A stretch of 64,000 bases of DNA, taken from contig OX637393.1 in the NCBI GenBank assembly GCA_951799425.1, forward strand, positions 41,186,878-41,250,877, given 5' to 3'. This document shows positions 48,501-57,500 of the stretch, one piece after another; positions within the stretch are counted from its first letter, which is position 1; each line of letters opens with the position of its first letter. Under the pieces are notes generated by a model. The model saw only the letters and a list, made by a program, of their open reading frames with translations, had not been told where the DNA came from and ran no database searches. The position numbers and the translations under genes are program-made. The DNA comes from Ilex aquifolium (taxonomy: Eukaryota; Streptophyta; Magnoliopsida; Aquifoliales; Aquifoliaceae).

Positions 48501-51500
48501 AACATTAGTCAAAATATATTAAATATCTTGAAATATTCCGAAATAATTGTGCAAATGTATTAAAACATCACAAAATACCTCGAAACATTATGAAACACAT
48601 CAAAGTATTATAATTTTGATTCCATCACTGATTCATTTCAGCCATTGAAAACGAAAATGTTTTAAACATTTCAGCTATTTCGAAACGAAATTTTGATCCT
48701 TGGTTTTGAGAAACTTGCAAGACAAGAGAACACCTAGGTGAACTGATAACCGGAGGCGACTAAAGTGATTCCGACACTTAAGTCAGATCACAAGTCAAAG
48801 AATAGTATAGAGTGAATACACTAAGATTGAATGTCCTTACCTGGTACCTGGAAGCCTTTATTTATAGTGGTAGGAAGTTGTGTCCCAAAGGAACCCGAAC
48901 TCTAGGTTGTGATAGTATCAACCTCATCACCAGGTCCTCAAAACTTGGAGTAGTGTTAGACTAGGACTCTTGTTCCTAGGTGCCTCATCACCAGCTCCTA
49001 TATATTCGGAGTAGTATTGGACTAGGACTCTAGGTTCTAGGTTAAACCTTAGCCAAGTAAGACTCGTCTAGCAGAGGTGGGTAAGCGGGTAAGCATGAGG
49101 ACCTGTAGTAGCTTGATTGGAGATAAAGTGGCCGAACCAAGGTGGCTTCAAATAGTCAAGTGCCGACCAGCACAAGCCTCACAAGTGACTGCCGACCGGC
49201 AGCACTTGACTTATTGTCTCACAATTGCTCCCATACCTCATTTGATGAATGGAGTTAATTGATGTATGTTTTCGAAGGACTTAGGTTTTTTTAAGCCTTA
49301 TTGCCTAAAGAATTAGGGCTTTAAATTCCTTCTCTCTCTTCTCCTCTTTACTTACTTCCCTTTGTGTTCCTTCACTTGGTTCATAGGTTGGAGCTTGGCT
49401 GATATAAGGAAAAGAGAAACATTCATTGTTGCTTCTATAGAGGACTAACTTACTTTGCTAATGAGCTAGTTGAGCGATAAGAATTGCTTGTATCGTAAGA
49501 TATAACGCAATTTTAAATAATTAATAATAAAATATATATACCTTTGAAAAAAAATCACTCATAAAAATATAGCATTTCATTAATATTTCACCAACTATTC
49601 AAGTCAACAACATAGTTCACTAATATTAAAATGCAAATTTCCTACCATAGTTCACTAATTGAAACTTCTAACACCCAAGAGACTTCTAATCCAAACTTCT
49701 AACATCTATTTTGAACTTAATCTTCAATTTCAATTGAAAATGCATCATCATCATTGTGATCGGATGCCAACAAGTCTTTACTTTCTTCAGACTTCTTGTA
49801 TTTGTTCGTCCTCATCTTCATCCTCATCTTCAAGTTGAACTACTTGCTTTCCTTTTTTCTTGTTTAAGGAAAGATTTCTAGGCTCTACAAAACAGCCAAT
49901 ACAAAATATAAAAAAGATATTCAAAGTAATGGAGAAGACAGAACAACCAATACATTTTAATTATATACTATTTACCTCTATTTGTCTTTTTACTATTCCC
50001 TTCTTGAACCTCAAAACATTCATCCAAGTAGTGTCCTCAGGAAAGAGTGCATCTTCCTTTTCAGTGATCCACTCATCATCAGATTCCATATCTGAGAGAG
50101 AAATAGGATCATAGGAATCACCCTCTAGTATTCTCTTTTGGTGTCTTGCCTCCAATCGAAGATTGTACTTCACAAACACAAGTGCCCTTGATCTTTGTTG
50201 CTCTAATCGATTCCTCCTCTTAGAGTGCACCTGATCAAATGCACTCCAATTCCTCTCACATCATGTGGCACTACAAGTCAAGCTAAGGACGCGGATAGCA
50301 AATTGTTACAACTCTAGACAACATCCTCCAAATAATTCCCACTATAAGACTATAAAAAATTACAAAAAAATAGTGCATTAACTAACTAACTTAAGCAATT
50401 ACATTAAATGACTAACTTAAGTTAGTTACCACTAACCAGGTTGTTTCTTCTTCCTCATTTGGATTGTCATGTCCATTCCAAACATCATATCAGCATTGCG
50501 AAAGATATCCAATTGTTTATCAACTTTTTCTCTCGCAACTGGAATGGGGCACATTTTCTGAATAGTCTAATAAAATCCAATCTTTATCTCATAGTCTGTC
50601 TGCATTACCATTAAAGTAATGAAACCTGAAATAATTATTTTGATTTATAATGATCAGTATAAAATATATAGATATAAAATGATATAAAATTTGAGAAACT
50701 TAAATCTTACCCCAGATTTAGATAATATGCAGTTGCGTGAAAAAGTCTGTGTAATTGCAAGTTCCATCTAGTGTCAACAGTATTCCATATGGGCTTATAA
50801 TACTTCTTCACACTACGAAAATTCTTTTGAATTTGTTCCTTTACCTTGTCCATTGCCTAAAAAATGTACCTCATGGCATGCTTTATATCCCCATCTACAA
50901 GCCTCAACACCTTCACCAATGGCAACACACACTTCAAGCAATACTTGATTGATCCCCAAAAATTTTAGTCAGCTAATATGATATCCATCACTTTTATACC
51001 ATCTCCTTTCTTAGAGTATTGACTTCTCTGCCATTCTTCAGAAGCAAACATTGCTCTAAGCCCAATTTTATTCTCAAATAAACTCCTTAAAGTTAAATAT
51101 GATGTGGCAAATCTGGTCACACAAGCTCTCACCAAATCCCTTTTCTTTGTATGCTTCCTCATAAAATTTAACACCCAAGAATGTCTATAGATATAAACTA
51201 TGATTTTCCTTGCCTTTGCCATTATATCCTTGTGTAGAGGAAGGACCCCAATGTCCGTCAAAATAAAATCTAGGCAATGTGCAACACAAGGAGACCACAA
51301 TAACTTTTTCCTCTTTGCCATTAACAACTCCCCAACTTTTACATAAGTCGATGCATTATCAGTCACAACCTGAACAATATTATCCTCACCAATCTCTTTT
51401 ACCACTGAAGCTAAAAGCTCAAAAAGATTATCCGTATTCTTACAAATGCCTGAAGTATCAATACTTTTAAGAAACACACTTCCTCTAGGACTATTCACTA

Positions 51501-54500
51501 AAAAATTAGTGATAGAGCGATGTTTCCCATCAGTCCATCCATCAGACATAAGACTAAACCCGTCTTCCTCCAGTCTGCTTTATAATTTTCTATCAACCTA
51601 CCAATAATCAAATCTGTCTTTTTTTTCAAAAAAGAACTTCTCACCTCATGGTACGATGGTTGTTTCAATTCCTTGCCAAACGATGCAACAGATTCTAACA
51701 TTCTTACGAAATATGGATCCTTCACCAAATTAAAAGGAAGGACATTAGCATAAAAACATCTACAAATATCCAATCATACATCTTCCCTACCCTTTTTCTT
51801 CAACATGGTATTCAAAGTAATGGTGGTTAGTTGTATTTTATCAGTAGTACTACCCGCACTACAACTACTACTTTTGATGGTTTTCGCATCCATAAGACTA
51901 ATATCTTTGCTAGAAGCCTTATATCCCAACAATTACTTAAAAAATTCAGTTACTTCCTTTGGGCAATGCTTACATGACACTACATCTTTACAATTACCTG
52001 CCAAGTGATTTTTCATTCTTGAAATGCCTCCCCAATAGACATTTACACAATGAATGCATTTCAATTTCAATCTTAATCCTTCTACTTTTTCACAATGTTC
52101 CCATGTGGGATCATTAGCAAATTTTTTAGTCATTTTCATACAGAAATAGAATGTTGGTGATGCTTCACTTCAACTACTTCAAAAAATTAACATTAAACAA
52201 GATTAAGAAATTTTGATACAAAAAAACAAAAAAAAAAATATTTGGCTTAGTAAATTAACAGCAATACTTGCACAAGTTTCACCGGAGAAGGCAGCTGCAG
52301 ATCCTGATCCAGAGGCTTTGATGGCTTCGCAGGCTACTACTTCGATGGCTTTGTTGAGAAGAACAGAGAAAAAGAGAGAGAATGGGCTTCGTCGATGAAG
52401 AACAGAGAGAAGAGAGAGTGAGTTTCATCGTCGTGGACTCGTGAAGAACAAAGAGAAGAGAGAGAATAGGCTTCGTCGTCGTGAAGAACAGAGATAAGAG
52501 AGGGGTTTTATCGTTGTGAAGAAGAATAGAGAAAAGAGAGGTGGGGTTTGTCGTCGTGAAGAACAGAGAGAAAAGAGGGGGATTTCATCGTCGTTAAGAA
52601 CAAAGAGAAGAAAGAAATTATTTTTTTTGCAAACCCTAGCCACCGAAACGTCGTTTCAGTGGCTATACGGATAAAAAAATTCACTTTGGGAAAAAAAGAC
52701 GTTCCAGTAAAAAAAAATTAAATAGCAACTTCGTGTATCGTTCATATCGACCGATACATATCATATTGTGTATCGGACGATATTATGCAAAAACGATATA
52801 AAACTCCGATTCGTATCGTTTTATCTCTGTACCATGATGTATCGTGCGATACGTATCTCGTATCGCACGATACTAATAACTATGGATTGAAAGGCAACTG
52901 TGGAGGTTGCGTGGAGGCTGAGTAGCCTTGAAGGACAACCTTAGAGGTCGCATGAAAACGAAGTAGCCTGAAGGGTAACCGTGGAGGTTGCATGGAGGCC
53001 AAGCAGCCTTGAAGTGCAATCACGGAAGTTGACTTGAGGTGAAACTACGGAGGTTGGCTAGAGGTGAAGGAATCTTGAGGTACAATTACGGAGATTGGCT
53101 TGAGGTGCAATCACGGAGGTTGGCTAGAGACAAAGGAGCCTTGAAGTGCAACCACGGTGGTTGCACCATGGAGGTTGGCTTGAGGTGCACCCACGAAGGT
53201 TTGCTAGAGGCAAAGGTGCCTTGAGGTGCAACTACGGAGGTTGGCTTGAGACGCAACCATAGAGGTTGCAATAATCACAAGTAGAGGAACACTCAGAGTT
53301 GTGAAAAACAAACTTCTCTTTACTAATCAACAAGGACGAGAAACAAATGTCTTTAAAGACTTATTGAAATAATAAGACGCTATCAACTAAGCTAAAAGTA
53401 AACCTTAGTCATCTGGTTGGATTTGTCGCTCTGTCTACTCATTGGCAGTCTTTTCCTTGTAAATGTACCGAGAGAGGTGGCCTTCCTTGACCAATTTTTC
53501 TTGGTGACACTTGAGTGCCCAACAATTCTCCGTCCGGTAGCCTTTGTCCTTGTGGCAAGAACAATGGAGATTTTGGTCCCATTTTGGTAGATCCCCTATC
53601 ATTTTAGGTGGTCATCTAAAATACTCCTTATCTTTGATTTGATTTAGGACTTGATAGATAGACTCCTTAAAGACAGTCTTGGCTCTTTGGTAGGAGTCTC
53701 ACATTCCCTTGGATGACCCGTTTCTTCTTTATAAATTGGAAGTGTTGTCTTCCTCCCTCTAGTTCTTCTTTGGAGAAGACAATAGTCGGTCGATTGGTCC
53801 CTTGTTGTCTACAACCTTTACGTACCTCTTGATATACTCCTACAAGTGTGACATGTAATGTGGTGGCCACATAGTGAGATGCTTCCTCAATTCAATTTCC
53901 ATGGGGAGGACCAAGCAAAAAAAGACAGCTACAGTCTTTTCATCGCAATCCTAGTATAGGTATCCAAGTACCTTGTGGCATACTCATAGAGAGTCACATC
54001 ATGTTTTTTGGTGTAATGCTAAGAGTGTGCCAATCGTTGTTAGCTCCCAACTATTGGCTATGAATCGAGAGACGAACTCCCTGGCGAGCTGTTCCCAAGA
54101 GAAGACCGATTTCACGGGCATCCCATGGAACCACTTAAGGGCCGATCTCCCTAAGTTAGAGGAGAACATCTTGCACATCAACGCCTCGTTGCTCGTCCAG
54201 AGGGCCATTTTATTAAAAAAATATGGAGCACATAACTTACGTTGATGCTCGACCTCTCGTATGGACTAAACAAAAAGAGTAGTGGTCATCTTAAGTAAGG
54301 TTTGTCTTGCCTTTTTTTTGGCCGAGAATATAAGGTCATCTTAGCCAAGGTCATGGGTCGAATAGTTCCTTGTCGGCGACCTACTCCCGCGGCAGGTAGA
54401 TTGTACCTCATGTGAGTGATCGTTGTGGTGGTCACTTTGACGAGGCGGGCATCTAACCTGACTAGCAAGTTTATAGACCTTTTGGTGAAGGAGCCCTTGC

Positions 54501-57500
54501 TTGAGGACTTCTAACTTCTCCATCTTCTTTCTTATCACCTCCTGATAAGCCACCTCGATAGCTAGTTCGTCTTCTACATCAAGAGATGGTAGGTTGTGAT
54601 GGAGAGGGTGTTGCTCTTCTTGGCGCTTCTGCCCATCCCGATGCAGTGTTTCATCAAGCAATTAGAGGTTGTAGTTTAGGGGATTTTTAAGGATTAAGGG
54701 TAGTGTAAGTACCATGCGACTAGTTGAAAGGCCGTTGGTTCCCTCGCCAAACATAGTTTAAAGCTTCCAAGTTGTTGAAAAACTTAATCGTTTTCCCATA
54801 GACGGCGCCAATTATGCGGGGAGAATTCCGCACAAAAAGTCATCACCTTGTACGAACAGAGATGACGGTAAGGAAGCTTTGAGTAACCTGCAAGCCAAGA
54901 GAACACCTAGGTGAACCAATGGTCGAAGGCATAGTTGTTAAAATCGTCCGATTCGCGAGTTGAATCGTACGAGTCGGTTCGATTCATGGGGTGACTGATT
55001 CGAATCTTACGGTTGAATCGTTTTGGATCTGGAATTGGAAGATAATCGCACGAACCGAACCGAATCGGAAGTATCGACCGATTTGTTCTCTTTTTTTTTA
55101 AATCCACATATGCATCAAAACAACGTCGTTTTGACTGCTTAGGCAGTCAAATGACGTCGTTTGTTTGCAAGGACCCACGCCCTAATAAATAACTATTCCC
55201 TCTTTGTCTCTTTCTCACTTTGCCTCTCACGTTTTCTGTTGAAGGAGACCCACGCACCACAACTGAAGCTTCATCAACCTCTGAGGTACATCTCTTCCTC
55301 TTCTTCTTCTTTTTACCCGCAACCAAACAGTAACAGCAGGCCTTACGTCTTCTTCAAATATTGCTCTGTTTTTACATAAGCTATGCTCTATTTTTTTATT
55401 GTTGTAGTTTCTTAGTTTCTTTTTCGTTGTTGTGGCATGTGGGTGGAGGATTTTTGCAGTTATGAATGTGGGTTTCTGTATATAAACAATATGAATGTGG
55501 GTTTCAAACTTCAAATGATGCTCTGGTTTTCACAATAGCAATGCTCGGTTTTTTCAATGCTTTACTGTAATTTCTTATTTTCTTTTCCGTTGTTGTGGCC
55601 GATAGGAAGAGGATTATTTAGTTATGAATGTGAGGTTCTATATATAAAGTATAAACTATATGAATGTGGGTTTCAAACTTCAAATGATACTCTATTCTAT
55701 TGCACTGTTTTTGTAATTAGCGACGCTCTGTTTTTTCGTTGTTGTAGTTTCTTAGAGGATTTTTTCGTTGTCGTAGTTTCAAATGATACTCAAACTTCAA
55801 AATATGCATTGTCAATTTTTAAACTATATGTTCTATTGTTTTTTTTTCTCTTTTCAGTTATTGTTGAAGACTTGAAGTTGAAAATGGTAAAGAAGAATAT
55901 AAAAGCGAAACAAAAAAAAAAATGGAGATCCGACGTGGGATCATTGTTCTCGTGTGGGTGATAATAGAATGCACTTGAAGTGCAATTATTGTGGCCTTAA
56001 CAAATGGGGTGGTGTGAGTAGAATGAAACATCATTTTGCGGGGACTCGTCTTGATGTAGCACCATGTACCCAACGTCTACCGGATGTTGCACAAAAATTC
56101 CTCCAAATGTTGGAAGATGCAAAAGGAAAAAATGAGGATCCTAATGAATGCTTCGTAGAGGATGTTGAAAGGGGGACCCGAACCATGGATGCTTTTGTGA
56201 TTAAAGGCAAGGGGAAAGGTGCTAGAGGAAGACAACAAACATTAAATGAATTGGTGAAGAAAAAAGAACTGGTGATTCAAGACATATGTCGTTTCTTCTA
56301 TGGACATGCACTAGCTTTCAATTTAGTTAAAAGTCCATTGTTTGATAAGATGATGAAATCGGTTGGTGAGTATGGCAAGGGATTAAACTCTCTAGCTATC
56401 AGGAGGTTAGAGTTACTTGTTTGAAGAAAGAAGTGGAAAATGTTAAGGTGAGTTTGGATAAATATAGAATGGAATAGAAAAAAAATGGGTGTATTTTGAT
56501 GTCGGATGGGTAGACCGATGGGCAACAACGTTCACTCACAAACTTTCTTGTTAATAGCCCTAGTGGAACGGTGTTTCTTAAATCCGTGGATACTTCCGGG
56601 GTTATAAAGGATGCTAATAAATTGTTTTTATTTGACTCAATAGTGGAGAAAATTGGAGAGGAGAATGTGGTTCAAGTGATGACGGATAGTGCTTCGGCTT
56701 ATGTAACCGCCGGTAGGTTGTTGGAGGACAAGAGGAAGAAGCACATAAGCTGAAACACTATTCGTCACCACTTGAACCACATTCTTCTCTCCAATCTCCT
56801 CCACCATTGAGTCAAGTAACTCAAACAATTTATTAGCATCCTTTATAACCCCGGAAGTATCCACAGATTTAAGAAACACCGTTCCACTAGGGCTATTAAC
56901 AAGAAAGTTTGTGAGTGAACATTGTTTCCCATCGGTCCACCCATCCGAGATCAAAGTACACCCACTTTTCTTCTATTCCATTCTATATTTATCCAAACTC
57001 ATCTTAAAATTTTCCACTTCTTTCTTCAAAACAAGTAACTCTAACCTCCTGATAGCTAGGGAGTTTTAATCCCTTGCCATACTCACCAACCGATTTCATC
57101 ATCTTATCAAACAATGGACTTTTAACTAAATTGAAAGCTAGTGCATGTCCATAGAAGAAACGACATATGTCTTGAATCACCGGTTCTCTTTTCTTCACCA
57201 ATTCATTTAATGTTTGTTGTCTTCCTCTAGCACCTTTCCCCTTGCCTTTAATCACAAAAGCATTCATGGTTCGGGTCCCTCTTTCAACATCCTCTATGAA
57301 GCATTCATTAGGATCCTCATTTTTTCCTTTCGCATCTTCAACATTTGGAGGAATTTTTGTGTAACATCCGGTAGACGTTAGGTACATGGTGCTACATCAA
57401 GACGAGTCCCTGCAAAATGATGTTTCATTCTACTCGCACCACCCCATTTGTCAAGGCCACAATAATTGCACTTCAAGTGCATTCTATTATCACCCACACG

